Source: Clostridia bacterium
GTDB lineage: Bacteria; Bacillota; Clostridia; Acetivibrionales; JAFADI01
Length of the DNA: 53,747 nt
Reading direction: 5' to 3'
Assembly (NCBI GenBank): GCA_026418695.1
Contig: JAOAAU010000129.1
Location: 1-53,747 of the forward strand
Shown here: in pieces, positions 18,757 through 27,216 of the stretch
Layout of the letters: every line of letters starts with the position of its first letter
How positions within the stretch are numbered: position 1 is the first letter of the stretch
Translations under genes and position numbers: made by a program
The notes under the pieces: model-generated
Told to the model about the DNA's origin: nothing
Databases searched by the model: none
Seen by the model: only the letters and a program-made list of their open reading frames with translations

Positions 18757-18854
18757 AATACCCTCCTTTAAATAACTTGTTCATCTAAAGATTGTTTTTA
18801 AAATGATTGATTTAAGATTTGAATCTTGAATTATGTTATATTCTTTCACCAATT

Positions 18855-18869
18855 TGTTACTTTGTAACA
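18855..18869. promoter_or_regulatory. Inverted repeat TGTTAC-TTT-GTAACA upstream of the E2 gene
   Basis: TGTTAC (18855-18860) and GTAACA (18864-18869) form a perfect 6-bp inverted repeat about 100 bases upstream of E2. The half-site TGTTACTTT also occurs as direct repeats upstream of the SDR-deoR pair (22778 and 22799), which suggests a shared operator for the DeoR regulator encoded at 21049-21813. A Rex-like site is an alternative. Confidence 0.45.
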
Positions 18870-18951
18870 TTTATATCTAAATATTATCAACAAAAATGCG
18901 ATATGTCAACATTCAGAATGTTTTTTTCGAACTATTTTAGATATAATTTGT

Positions 18952-19806
18952 CTATGATTCCATCAGGGCTTGATCAGCCAAATAAGAGCTTCTAACCAAA
19001 GGTGCAGAGGAAACATGCTTAAAGCCCAAATCCTCAGCAATCTTCTTATATTTTGCAAACTGGTCAGGGTGGATATATTCTATGACCGGATGATGCTTTT
19101 TGGATGGAGCAAGGTATTGACCAACGGTCAGGAGATCACAACCGGCATTTCGCAGGTCTGCAAACACCTCTGCTACTTCTTTCTCAGATTCGCCAAGGCC
19201 AACCATCATCCCTGACTTGGTATAAATACTGCTATCTATTGTTTTTATGCGCTTGATAAGATCTAACGAACGCCGATATACCGCCATGGGCCTTACTTCA
19301 GGATAAAGCCTTGGAACTGTCTCAATATTGTGGTTGATAATTTCCGGTTTGGCATTCATTACTATCCTTAAAGAATCCAAATCCCCCCCAAAGTCAGGGA
19401 TCAACACCTCAATCACAACCTTTTTTGAAACCTTCCTGATCTCTTTGATCACCGCTGCAAACTGCCCGGCTCCGCCGTCGGGAAGATCGTCCCTTGTAAC
19501 AGAAGTAATGACAACATGCTTCAGGCCAAGCTCCTTAACCGCTTGTGCTACATGATACGGTTCTGTTTCATCCAGAGTTTCCGTACTTCCCTTGGTTACA
19601 TTGCAAAAAGTACAGTTTCTGGTGCATACTTTTCCCAGAATCATAAAGGTTGCGGTCTTTCTGCTGAAGCACTCGCACATATTCGGGCAGCTCGCTTCTT
19701 CACAGACCGTATGCAGCGAAAGCTTGCTTAACAGCTTTTCCACTTCATCGAAGCTTCCCTTTGCCGGAACTCTCACTCTTAACCAATCCGGTTTATTTTG
19801 AATCAT
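18952..19806 (-). CDS. lipA: Lipoyl synthase
   Basis: A 284-residue radical-SAM enzyme that inserts two sulfurs into protein-bound octanoyl groups. It has both Fe-S cluster motifs: the auxiliary cluster cysteines in [12 protein letters not shown] (~35-46) and the radical-SAM motif CTRNCTFC (~61-68). The C-terminal RSSYLADQ supplies the Ser ligand of the auxiliary cluster. The GAGGTAAAAACC site precedes ATG 19806. With lipB upstream and E2 downstream, the locus encodes its own octanoyl transfer and sulfur insertion for the complex. Confidence 0.97.
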   Translation of the reverse strand: MIQNKPDWLRVRVPAKGSFDEVEKLLSKLSLHTVCEEASCPNMCECFSRKTATFMILGKVCTRNCTFCNVTKGSTETLDETEPYHVAQAVKELGLKHVVITSVTRDDLPDGGAGQFAAVIKEIRKVSKKVVIEVLIPDFGGDLDSLRIVMNAKPEIINHNIETVPRLYPEVRPMAVYRRSLDLIKRIKTIDSSIYTKSGMMVGLGESEKEVAEVFADLRNAGCDLLTVGQYLAPSKKHHPVIEYIHPDQFAKYKKIAEDLGFKHVSSAPLVRSSYLADQALMES

Positions 19807-19924
19807 GGTTTTTACCTCTTTTCTTTACGCTACGCGTGGCTGAAAGTAAATTGGCTTAAAATCAATTGCCTGTCAGTTTAACTCAGATAAGGTCCTCAAA
19901 TTCAATAACCTAAAAAACTAAAAT

Positions 19925-20113
19925 TATTATGGGGTCCTACTTACAGTTGTCTCTGCGGTCCTGTCAGGGAACAGCTCTTGCCCCATGTTCCCCGACACCC
20001 CTCCCCCGCGTCTTCAAACGCCAGACAGGCTGGCCTCCGGGCCGTCGTCAATTCCCCATCCCTGGGTCAGTGACGACTAAAATTCGCTTCGTGTGAATTT
20101 TACCCTACGGGTA
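19925..20113 (-). ncRNA. Candidate structured RNA between lipB and lipA
   Basis: A GC-rich island in an AT-rich gap with many nested pairings on the minus strand. They include TACCC/GGGTA at 20101-20113, AAATTC/GAATTT, GTCGTCA/TGACGAC, GCGT/ACGC, and the long pair TGTCGGGGAACA with TGTTCCCTGACA. CCTGTC pairs with GACAGG, and a 3' CCCCAT could pair with ATGGGG. It contains no ORF. Size and density of structure resemble large clostridial RNAs such as raiA, but I cannot name a family with confidence. It could be an independent RNA or the leader of lipA. Confidence 0.5.
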
Positions 20114-20153
20114 TGAATGTATAAGAACCTAAGGATAACCCTGCCCATAATAT

Positions 20154-20846
20154 CTATTTAAAATTACTGATTGTTCGGAGCAGTTCTTCTTTAGATAAAT
20201 AAACGGCTTCCAGCCCGAATACCTCACAAAAGGTTTTGGCAACAACATTGCACATTTTATCAAAATCCTCTGCATGTCCCAGGATGTTTTGAACAGAGGT
20301 AACCCCTTTGTCCGTTATGCCACAGGGTACAATCCATTTGAAATGTTCCAGGTCGGTATTTACATTAAAAGCAAAGCCGTGCATGGTCACCCATCGTTTC
20401 ACAGCAATTCCTATGGCTGTAATCTTGGAATCCCCCACCCATACACCGGTATATTTTTTTTCATCTCTCTCCGCCTTTATCCCGTATTCTCTATCCAGAA
20501 GCCGGATGAAAACTTCTTCTACCTTCCAGACAAACTCCTTGATATCCTTACCAAAATTGTTCAGATCCATAATAGGGTAGCCAACCATTTGACCCGGTCC
20601 GTGATAGGTTACATCCCCACCCCTGCTGACCTCATAGATTCCAATACCATTATCTTTTATTTCCTCGGAAGACAGTAGAATATTGGATTCATTCCCTCTT
20701 CTACCGATCGTAATTACCGGAGGGTGTTCCAAAAGCAGAAGCGTGTCTTCAATTTTCCCTTCCTGGCGGAGGGCCATGATTTTTTCCTGCAATTCCAACG
20801 CTTCATCATAGTTGATTCTTCCAAGGTTTGCTATTTGAATCTTCAT
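20154..20846 (-). CDS. lipB: Octanoyl-[acyl-carrier-protein]:protein N-octanoyltransferase
   Basis: A 230-residue LipB that moves octanoate from ACP to the lipoyl-domain Lys. ATG 20846 is chosen because AAAGGTGA lies five bases before it; the frame opens earlier but without a site. Family motifs present: GRRGNESNIL, RGGDVTYHGPGQ (substrate pocket), the catalytic Lys in SKITAIGI, HGFAFNVNTDL, and the catalytic Cys in VPCGITDKGVTSV. It is upstream of lipA with the structured RNA candidate in between, and downstream of the deoR gene after a terminator. Confidence 0.96.
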   Translation of the reverse strand: MKIQIANLGRINYDEALELQEKIMALRQEGKIEDTLLLLEHPPVITIGRRGNESNILLSSEEIKDNGIGIYEVSRGGDVTYHGPGQMVGYPIMDLNNFGKDIKEFVWKVEEVFIRLLDREYGIKAERDEKKYTGVWVGDSKITAIGIAVKRWVTMHGFAFNVNTDLEHFKWIVPCGITDKGVTSVQNILGHAEDFDKMCNVVAKTFCEVFGLEAVYLSKEELLRTISNFK

Positions 20847-20969
20847 AAACATCACCTTTCGTTTCACCTGTTGATAGGCCACGATAGTTTAAAAATTTCC
20901 ATAAGTGAATACTTCAATGCAGTAGCACTGGAAATTATCAGCTCTTGATACAATATAATTATATCATAC

Positions 20970-21011
20970 AAATGAAAAAAAGTAACACTAAAATGTTACT
21001 TTTTTTCATTT
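20970..21011. terminator. Perfect-palindrome terminator between deoR and lipB
   Basis: AAATGAAAAAAAGTAACA (20970-20987) pairs perfectly with its complement at 20994-21011 around a six-base loop, giving T-runs on both strands. The stem includes AGTAACA/TGTTACT, the same half-site seen in the putative DeoR operators, so it might also bind the regulator; that may be coincidence. Confidence 0.8.
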
Positions 21012-21048
21012 TCAAAATTTTTATATTTTGCTATTGTGGATCAAATTC

Positions 21049-21813
21049 TTAAATAACTTGTACACCATGCTTTTCAGCTTCCGCTTTGATCTCCTCCGGC
21101 AAAGGTTTCTCGCAAATCCAAAGGTCGACATCCGCCAGATTTGCATAGGTAAAGGGCATGCTCTTGTCCAATTTGCTCGAATCCAACAGGACAATGACCT
21201 TCTTTGCCCTCTGTACCACCTTCCTTTTGATCTCACATTCATATACATTGGATACTGTAAAACCACTGTCCAGGGAAAAACCTGAAGCAGACATCAATGC
21301 GATATCGATGTTGATGGATTCAAGTAAAGCCATCGCATGGGGTCCGGACATGGAAAGGGTATTCTTGTTCACAAGCCCACCAATGGTCACGACTGAAACC
21401 CTTTGTTTTTTTACCAGCTCCAAGGCTATGTTTCCGCCGCTTGTAACAATTGAGTAATTGTCATCCGGCAGGATTCTGCTTAGAAACATAATCGTACTTC
21501 CGGCATCAAAATATATGGATCGGCCAGGCTCCACAAAAGGAAGCGCTTTTTCCGAAATTCTCAGTTTGGCTTCAATACTCTCCGCAGCCCTTCTAGAATA
21601 GGCATCCTCTTCACCCGTGATGGCAGAAAGTTTTTTTGCGCTCACCGCTCCGCCATGGGTACGAATCAGGTAACCGTCGCTTTCAAGACTTGTAAGATCT
21701 CTGCGAAGCGTCATCACAGATACATCAGGAAAGAAGTCCTTCAATTGCTGCAGCTGGACCTCTCCCTTTTGTTCAAGAATCTGCAGGATTTGTTGCTGGC
21801 GTTCATTACTCAT
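21049..21813 (-). CDS. DeoR-family transcriptional regulator
   Basis: A 254-residue repressor-type regulator. ATG 21813 (GGGGTG site, MSNERQQQILQ) is the family-typical start. The N-terminal DeoR winged helix (~5-57, VSVMTLRRDLTSLE) binds DNA. The C-terminal DeoR sensor domain (~75-235; DAGSTIMFLSR, TSGG, GLVNKNTLSMSGP, LLDSSKLDK) normally binds a sugar phosphate or other phosphorylated effector. It is directly downstream of the SDR gene and upstream of the lipoate/dehydrogenase genes. TGTTACTTT repeats before the SDR gene and the E2 gene are candidate operators. Confidence 0.92.
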   Translation of the reverse strand: MSNERQQQILQILEQKGEVQLQQLKDFFPDVSVMTLRRDLTSLESDGYLIRTHGGAVSAKKLSAITGEEDAYSRRAAESIEAKLRISEKALPFVEPGRSIYFDAGSTIMFLSRILPDDNYSIVTSGGNIALELVKKQRVSVVTIGGLVNKNTLSMSGPHAMALLESINIDIALMSASGFSLDSGFTVSNVYECEIKRKVVQRAKKVIVLLDSSKLDKSMPFTYANLADVDLWICEKPLPEEIKAEAEKHGVQVI

Positions 21814-21937
21814 CTCAAACACCCCAAAAATAGAATTAATTCCATTCATTATACCATACACTGTGATTATATCACAAAGAAATGTACTTTTATTACAATC
21901 GAACACTTCCGCTTTCATTCCCGAACTGCGCTACTGC

Positions 21938-22663
21938 TTACTTCCACGGGCTGTTGGAATATCTGCGCACATTGACTTCGTCAATCACCGCATTCCCTCT
22001 ATGCTGCAATAGGAATAATGCGATTTCAGCAATTTCTTCCGGTGTTGCGAGTATAGAGGGATCCAGATCCGGTCTCGTATGCAGCACCATGTCTGTCGAA
22101 ACACCACCGGGTGCGATAATATGGACTCTGATCCCGTCTTCAAACACTTCCTGAGCAAGAACTTTTGTCATGCCCATTAAAGCATGTTTTGATGATGCAT
22201 AAGCGCCTTGATTTACATAGCCTTTATATCCAACAACAGAAGAAATGTTGATGATGGTCGCCGCTTTGGATTTCCTTAGATAAGGGATGGCTTCCCGGCA
22301 CAGTAGGAAAGGCGCCCTTGCATTAACCGCCATTTGGTGGTCCCATTCGCTTACTGTAGTTTCGGCAATCGGTTTTGGAATTGCAATTCCTGCATTGTTA
22401 ATCAGTATATCCACTTTTTCGAAATGATCTATCACCTGTTTTATGATTTTCCCGGGCGCCTCTGCATCCTGGAGATCTGCCGGGCAGGACAATATGTCAA
22501 TACCGAATCCGGCAAGTTCTTTTCTTATCGCATCCAGGCTTTTTGCCGAGCTGCTGCATATCGCCAGATTGACCCCCTCCGCAGCCAATCCCAGACAAAC
22601 CGCTTTACCGATTCCTCTGCTGGCCCCGGTTACTAAAGCAATTTTTCCTTTAAGTGATTGCAT
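21938..22663 (-). CDS. Short-chain dehydrogenase/reductase
   Basis: A 241-residue classical SDR. The Rossmann motif TGASRGIG (13-20), NNAG near 89, and the catalytic Ser and Tyr-Lys (ISSVVG ... YASSK) are all intact. The sequence resembles 3-oxoacyl-ACP-reductase-like SDRs; the true substrate is probably a keto or hydroxy metabolite of the neighbouring pathway, for example an acyloin, diol or polyol. It starts at ATG 22663 after CGGAGGAAT and is first in the minus-strand series followed by deoR. Its C-terminus (RYSNSPWK) departs from the usual GG(x)TxxY-like ending. Confidence 0.88.
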   Translation of the reverse strand: MQSLKGKIALVTGASRGIGKAVCLGLAAEGVNLAICSSSAKSLDAIRKELAGFGIDILSCPADLQDAEAPGKIIKQVIDHFEKVDILINNAGIAIPKPIAETTVSEWDHQMAVNARAPFLLCREAIPYLRKSKAATIINISSVVGYKGYVNQGAYASSKHALMGMTKVLAQEVFEDGIRVHIIAPGGVSTDMVLHTRPDLDPSILATPEEIAEIALFLLQHRGNAVIDEVNVRRYSNSPWK

Positions 22664-22777
22664 ACTATTCCTCCGAGAAGTTCATTCAACGTATCCGACT
22701 CCTGTTTCGCAGTTTTGATATAACCTTACAGGCCATCCTCAACACTTCAAAACGTTCTGATCGCTTTTCGAATATTT

Positions 22778-22808
22778 TGTTACTTTCTTTCATTTTTGTG
22801 TTACCTTT
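22778..22808. promoter_or_regulatory. Direct repeats of TGTTAC(T/C)TTT upstream of the SDR-deoR pair
   Basis: TGTTACTTTC (22778-22787) and TGTTACCTTT (22799-22808) are 21 bp apart, two helical turns, in the region between the SDR gene and the divergent tautomerase gene. Direct repeats of a short T-rich half-site are typical DeoR-family operators. Confidence 0.5.
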
Positions 22809-22891
22809 TATCAATTATATCACAGGATGTTCATTTGTCAATTCACCATTTGAGTGCTATAATTTACTTGTATTTCAAAGGAGGAATGAAC

Positions 22892-23239
22892 ATGCCCTAT
22901 ATTAACGTTAATATTTCTACAAAACTCAGTGAAGCTGAAAAAGATACACTCAAAGCAAAGTTAGGCGAGCTGATCTCCACTATTCCCGGAAAGACGGAAG
23001 AAGTGCTGATGATCGGAATCAATGACGGATACACGCTGTATTTTTCCGGTGAGAAGAAGGAAAAAGTGGCCTTCCTAGAGGTAAGACTGTATAAGGAATC
23101 AACCTTCGAATGCAAGGCTGAATTCACCCAGAAGGTATTTGAGGTCTTCGAAAAGGATTTTGGTGTTACTGGAGACAATTTATTTATGACCTTTGGAGAG
23201 TATGACAGTTGGGGATTCCGAGGGGTGCTCAAACGGTAA
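22892..23239 (+). CDS. MIF/4-OT superfamily tautomerase-like protein
   Basis: A 115-residue protein starting MPYINVNIS. ATG 22892 follows AAAGGAGG by seven bases and leaves Pro at position 2, the catalytic base of the tautomerase superfamily once Met is removed. The pattern (beta strand, STKLSEAEKDTLKAKLGELIS helix, second beta-alpha unit ending in DSWGFRGV) and length match macrophage migration inhibitory factor/phenylpyruvate tautomerase-like proteins rather than the 62-residue 4-oxalocrotonate tautomerases. It is divergent from the SDR gene and ends at a strong bidirectional terminator. The substrate is unknown; tautomerising an enol product of the neighbouring dehydrogenase pathway is speculation. 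Confidence 0.8.
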   Translation: MPYINVNISTKLSEAEKDTLKAKLGELISTIPGKTEEVLMIGINDGYTLYFSGEKKEKVAFLEVRLYKESTFECKAEFTQKVFEVFEKDFGVTGDNLFMTFGEYDSWGFRGVLKR

Positions 23240-23280
23240 TTACTCTTTATATTCCAATTTAAAAATCCTATAATAACTAT

Positions 23281-23330
23281 AAAAAAGCATAAAGCCTGAA
23301 GAGAATAGCTCTTCAGGCTTTGTGCTTTTT
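23281..23330. terminator. Bidirectional terminator
   Basis: A near-perfect hairpin with stem AAAGCCTGAAGAG/GCTCTTCAGGCTTT (about 23291-23321), extended by AAAAAGCA/TGCTTTTT outside, loop AATA. It separates the convergent tautomerase (+) and medium-chain dehydrogenase (-) genes and serves both. Confidence 0.92.
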
Positions 23331-23363
23331 ACCTGTTCCCCACTTTAAAACAATACTGCTGAT

Positions 23364-24629
23364 TTAAATCGCCTTTGCATTTTCCAGCAAGTACTTCTCT
23401 GCTTCAGCGGACCATAAGCAGTTGTTCTTATCCACGATTTCAGCAAGCTTTGCAAACAATGGTTCCGCCTTGCCTTTTTCTTTAAAATCAGCAATGGCCG
23501 TCAATTCCATATCAATGTTGGTATAAATCAGTTTCTTGCCACCCGGAATCTTCGGCAGATTCAATGTTGTTTCCACAACACTGTTGAGTCCCCCAATATG
23601 GGTTACCATGGAAGAAGGGTTGATCCATCCCTTTGCCATCATATCCAGGGATTCCAGCATATCGTCCGTATTGCCGCCGCTGGTTCCTACAACATGGGTT
23701 GCATTATAGTGAACATTATAAAAGTTAAACTCTGCCGAAAATGCTGTATTGCTGGGACCTGCAAAGAAATTCAGGCAGCCGTCGTGAGCCAGAAGCTTAT
23801 CCCCCATCTCAACCACAGGCTTTACAGGTGCAAAAACCATTACATCATCATACCCTTTTCCTTCCGTCAGAGCCATGAGGGACCCAACAGCATCCTCCAT
23901 ACCGGAAGTGTTGACATAGATGAGTTGCACACCGTTTTTTGCTGCTTCTTCAACTGTATAGATGGACGCTGCTCTTTCAAGTCTTGCTTCATCGATATCC
24001 GTAACTACCAACAAGCCGGGCCTTCTGTCACAGTGAATGGCATAATCAATTGCTCCTAATCCCATGGGGCCTACGCCTGCTAGGATTGCCATGTTTCCGC
24101 CTTCAACGATTCCCATCTGGTGGATATAACTTCCCTGGGTAGTATGATAATTTGCATGGAAAGTTCCTACAATACAGGACATGGGCTCCGCCAGGGATCC
24201 GTAGAAAAACGCTTCTCCGTCATAAGGAAGCAGGCATCCCAATTCCATAACCACATTGGGAATAATAATATAGGTAGCATTTCCTCCTATATATCTGAAG
24301 GAATATCCCGGAGCCGCATAAGGGTCATCTTTCTGGTTCAGTGCAGGTTGAATGGAAAACTTACTACCTGCCTTAAATTGATGCTGCCATTTGTTTCCGA
24401 CCTTGACAATCTCACCACAAAATTCATGCCCCATAACAATCGGATTTTCATTAATATCATTGGGTACCCTTTTATGATCACTTCCCTGGATGGATGCTTT
24501 ATAAGAAGACATACAAATACTGTCCGATATAATTTTCGCAAGTATTTCATCCTCTTTGATTTCCGGAAGTTCAAATTCTTCAAGCCTTAAATCATTTTTT
24601 CCGTATAACCTCACTGCTTTCGTCTTCAA
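23364..24629 (-). CDS. Zinc-type medium-chain dehydrogenase, L-sorbose-1-phosphate reductase-like
   Basis: About 421 residues. The start is TTG at 24629, preceded six bases away by AAAGGGGGA; an upstream GTG lacks a site. It is a GroES-like MDR enzyme with the catalytic zinc ligands in ICMSSYKAS and GHEFCGEIV, and a Rossmann segment AGVGPMGLGAIDYA. The four-Cys structural-zinc lobe of alcohol dehydrogenases is missing. The sequence pattern and length recall L-sorbose-1-phosphate reductase (SorE), which would reduce a ketose-1-phosphate to a polyol phosphate with NAD(P)H. The divergent neighbour is a sorbitol-6-phosphate dehydrogenase-like SDR, as in sorbose catabolism. No sorbose PTS is visible, so the natural substrate may be another ketose or ketose phosphate. 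Confidence 0.8.
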   Translation of the reverse strand: MKTKAVRLYGKNDLRLEEFELPEIKEDEILAKIISDSICMSSYKASIQGSDHKRVPNDINENPIVMGHEFCGEIVKVGNKWQHQFKAGSKFSIQPALNQKDDPYAAPGYSFRYIGGNATYIIIPNVVMELGCLLPYDGEAFFYGSLAEPMSCIVGTFHANYHTTQGSYIHQMGIVEGGNMAILAGVGPMGLGAIDYAIHCDRRPGLLVVTDIDEARLERAASIYTVEEAAKNGVQLIYVNTSGMEDAVGSLMALTEGKGYDDVMVFAPVKPVVEMGDKLLAHDGCLNFFAGPSNTAFSAEFNFYNVHYNATHVVGTSGGNTDDMLESLDMMAKGWINPSSMVTHIGGLNSVVETTLNLPKIPGGKKLIYTNIDMELTAIADFKEKGKAEPLFAKLAEIVDKNNCLWSAEAEKYLLENAKAI

Positions 24630-24961
24630 AACAAATCCCCCTTTATAGGACCGGATGTACACCTCTGATCACATGCTGCATTCTTTGAGATGCATCCCCA
24701 TTCCATAATTAATAGCTGATAAAACCATTTTCAATCTTGGATTTCTATCTTTAATGATAATATAAAATCAAAATAAAATCAACACATTTCAACATAATCA
24801 AAAATAATATAGACACATATCAACATAAGTTATATAATTAAGTTATAGATTCAGAAATAAAACCAAACAAGACAGAGACATTTCTCCAATAGTAAAACGT
24901 CATTAGAGCCATGTCTCCATATATTACATTTTAGCCTTATCTATATAAAGGGGGAAAAAGA
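24630..24961. promoter_or_regulatory. Divergent promoter region with 16-bp direct repeats
   Basis: An AT-rich region between the SorE-like and SrlD-like genes. ACACATTTCAACATAA (24782-24797) and ACACATATCAACATAA (24813-24828) differ at one position and are spaced 31 bp apart, three helical turns. Further ATCAACA-type copies surround them. This is a plausible operator array for a regulator of both divergent genes, such as the DeoR protein encoded at 27482. Confidence 0.5.
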
Positions 24962-25753
24962 ATGAGTTCTTACAAAAGACTTGAAGGTCAAGTCGCTATC
25001 GTTACAGGCGCCAGCCAGGGACTCGGTGAAGCCTTGGCGCAAAGATTGGATCAGGAAGGCTGCAAGGTCGTTGTCGCAGATATTAATTTTGAAGGTGCTC
25101 AAAAAGTCGCTGCAGGTCTCAAAGACGCTGTCGCCATCAAAGTAGATGTTACTGATGAACAACAGGTTGAAGCTATGGTAAATACCGCTGTGGAGAAATT
25201 CGGCAAACTGGATTTGCTGGTTGCAAATGCAGCCATTCTTATCGCCAAGCCGGTAACAGAATTTGCGGTTGATCAATGGAGAAAGATGATTGATGTTAAT
25301 CTTACAGGATATTTCTTATGCGCCAAACATGCAGCCAAAGTAATGATTCCTAACAGAAAGGGAAACATCATTCAAATCAACAGCAAATCCGGAAAAAAAG
25401 GATCCTATAAGAATTCAGCCTATGCTTCTGCCAAATTCGCAGGAATCGGCTTTACTCAGAGCCTCGCACTGGAGTTGGCTGAATATGGCATCCGGGTAAA
25501 TGCGATCTGCCCTGGCAACTTGTTGAATTCAACACTATGGAATCAGGGTCCGAACAGTCTTTTCAAGCAATATGCAGCAAATCAGGGCATCACTGAAGAA
25601 CAGGTTCGTCAGAAGTATTTGGCTCAGGTACCCCTGGGAAGAAGCTGTGAGCACGAAGACGTAGCTAACGTCATGGTCTTCCTGGCATCCGATGACGCCA
25701 GCTACATGACCGGCCAGGCGATCAATGTCACCGGTGGTCAGGAAATGCGCTAG
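24962..25753 (+). CDS. srlD: Sorbitol-6-phosphate 2-dehydrogenase-like SDR
   Basis: A 263-residue SDR with TGASQGLGEA (15-24), catalytic Ser in INSKSGKKGS, and Tyr-Lys in YASAKFAG. The long run of SrlD-specific residues is striking: QINSKSGK, FTQSLALELAEYGIRVN, CPGNLLNST, VPLGRSCEHEDV and the C-terminus TGQAINVTGGQ, all as in E. coli SrlD/GutD. Family knowledge gives sorbitol-6-P + NAD+ to fructose-6-P. The start follows AAGGGGGAAAAAGA. It is divergent from the SorE-like gene; together they could interconvert a ketose-1-P and fructose-6-P through a polyol phosphate. The exact hexitol is inferred. Confidence 0.82.
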   Translation: MSSYKRLEGQVAIVTGASQGLGEALAQRLDQEGCKVVVADINFEGAQKVAAGLKDAVAIKVDVTDEQQVEAMVNTAVEKFGKLDLLVANAAILIAKPVTEFAVDQWRKMIDVNLTGYFLCAKHAAKVMIPNRKGNIIQINSKSGKKGSYKNSAYASAKFAGIGFTQSLALELAEYGIRVNAICPGNLLNSTLWNQGPNSLFKQYAANQGITEEQVRQKYLAQVPLGRSCEHEDVANVMVFLASDDASYMTGQAINVTGGQEMR

Positions 25754-25830
25754 AGATGGAATCCAGGTATACTCGGCTTACGCCTAGCACCGCTTGCATC
25801 TGACAATTCGGTTAATTATTAATAATATAT

Positions 25831-25861
25831 TTATGTAGGGGCGGACGCTTCTGTCCGCCCG
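25831..25861. repeat. GGGCGGAC/GTCCGCCC hairpin repeat
   Basis: GGGCGGAC (25839-25846) pairs with GTCCGCCC (25853-25860) in a GC-rich island between the SrlD-like and PHP genes. The unit TATGTAGGGGCGGAC resembles a short hairpin repeat found scattered in many bacterial genomes. No T-run follows, so it is a weak terminator at best. Confidence 0.5.
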
Positions 25862-25914
25862 TCTGTTAAATTTAACATTCATTAAAAACAAAATTTGATT
25901 GATACGGTGATTTT

Positions 25915-27216
25915 ATGACAAACATAGATACGCTCATAACGAATTTGAACCACATCGATGTCAATACCAGGCTTGACAGCCTCCGCAAACTAATGGAGAA
26001 AATCAATGCCGGCGAAATCCAAAGACCACCGAGGGGTCAGGATGTCAATAATCATATTCATACAACCTATTCCTTCTCCCCCTACTCTCCTTCAAAAGCC
26101 ATATGGATGGCTTACAATGCCGGACTTGCTACCGCCGGAATCATGGATCATGACTCCATCAGCGGAGCGGATGAATTTATTGAAGCAGGGAAAATAGCCG
26201 GAATTGCAACCACCATCGGTGTTGAGTGCAGAGCAGATTTCTCCTGTACTCCCTTGAACGGGAAAAGAATCAATAATCCCGATCAGGATTCTATCGCTTA
26301 CGTTGCGATCCATGGAATCCCCCATACACAAATATCGAAGGTCAAACAGTTCTTCGCGCCCTATACTGCTCAAAGGAACCTAAGAAACCGCCAAATGGTG
26401 GATCGAATCAACGAGATCATCCAGCCTTGCGGTTTGTCCCTGGATTTTTACCAGGACATTGTTCCATTATCCATGAATGTTGAAGGCGGAAGCATTACCG
26501 AAAGGCATATTCTTTATGCCCTTTCCCTGAAATTAATCGCTACCTTCGGCAAGGGCGAAAAACTGCTGAATGTACTAAAGAACACGCTGAATCTAAATAT
26601 CAGTGCGAAGATCGCGAGCCTTCTTACCGACACTGCAAACAGTTTTTATGACTATGATCTTCTGGGTTTGTTAAAGGGAGAAATGGTTTCTTCCTTCTAT
26701 ATTAACGCGGCCGCCGAATGCCCCGATATCAAAGAGGTTGTCTCTCTCTCCCAAAGCATTGGTGCTGTTTTAGCCTACGCATATCTAGGAGATGTAGGAG
26801 ATTCAGTGACCGGAGATAAAAAGAGTCAAAAGTTTGAAGACGATTATCTTGATCAGCTTTTTGTTGTAATCAAGGAACTTGGATTCAATGCGGTAACCTA
26901 CATGCCTTCAAGGAACAGCCTGCAGCAATTGAAAAGGATCATGAGCCTCTGTGAAACCCACGGACTCTTTCAAATCAGCGGAGAAGATATCAATTCCCCA
27001 CGCCAGTCTTTCGTATGCATGGCACAAAGAGACGCAATCTTCAACCACCTGATCGACGCCGCTTGGGCGCTCATCGGCCATGAACTTGAAGCTACCTGGG
27101 ATCTGGAGAATGGAATGTTTTCAAAGCGAAAGCTCGCAGAAATCAATGATCTGAAAAAACGGATTACAATATTTAAGGAAGCAGGATTATCAGGTATCAG
27201 CTCATTTCCTGCATAA
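25915..27216 (+). CDS. PHP-domain metal-dependent hydrolase
   Basis: A 433-residue protein. It has the PHP metal-binding motifs: NNHIHTTYS (~46-54), MDHDSISGADEF (~78-90), the GVECRADFS segment with the conserved Glu, and later ISGEDINSP. PHP proteins are phosphoesterases (histidinol-phosphate phosphatase, PolX/DnaE PHP). The long insert and C-terminal half of this one are not familiar, and the specific substrate is unknown. No membrane segment or signal is seen. It lies 161 bp after the sorbitol-6-P dehydrogenase-like gene in the same direction, so a sugar-phosphate phosphatase role fits; this is inference. The ribosome site before ATG 25915 is weak. Confidence 0.78.
   Translation: MTNIDTLITNLNHIDVNTRLDSLRKLMEKINAGEIQRPPRGQDVNNHIHTTYSFSPYSPSKAIWMAYNAGLATAGIMDHDSISGADEFIEAGKIAGIATTIGVECRADFSCTPLNGKRINNPDQDSIAYVAIHGIPHTQISKVKQFFAPYTAQRNLRNRQMVDRINEIIQPCGLSLDFYQDIVPLSMNVEGGSITERHILYALSLKLIATFGKGEKLLNVLKNTLNLNISAKIASLLTDTANSFYDYDLLGLLKGEMVSSFYINAAAECPDIKEVVSLSQSIGAVLAYAYLGDVGDSVTGDKKSQKFEDDYLDQLFVVIKELGFNAVTYMPSRNSLQQLKRIMSLCETHGLFQISGEDINSPRQSFVCMAQRDAIFNHLIDAAWALIGHELEATWDLENGMFSKRKLAEINDLKKRITIFKEAGLSGISSFPA

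Noticed and set aside
23364-24629. Ordinary alcohol or sorbitol dehydrogenase
   Set aside because: The four-Cys structural zinc site is missing and the chain is longer (~421 residues), which fits sorbose-1-phosphate reductase-like proteins better.
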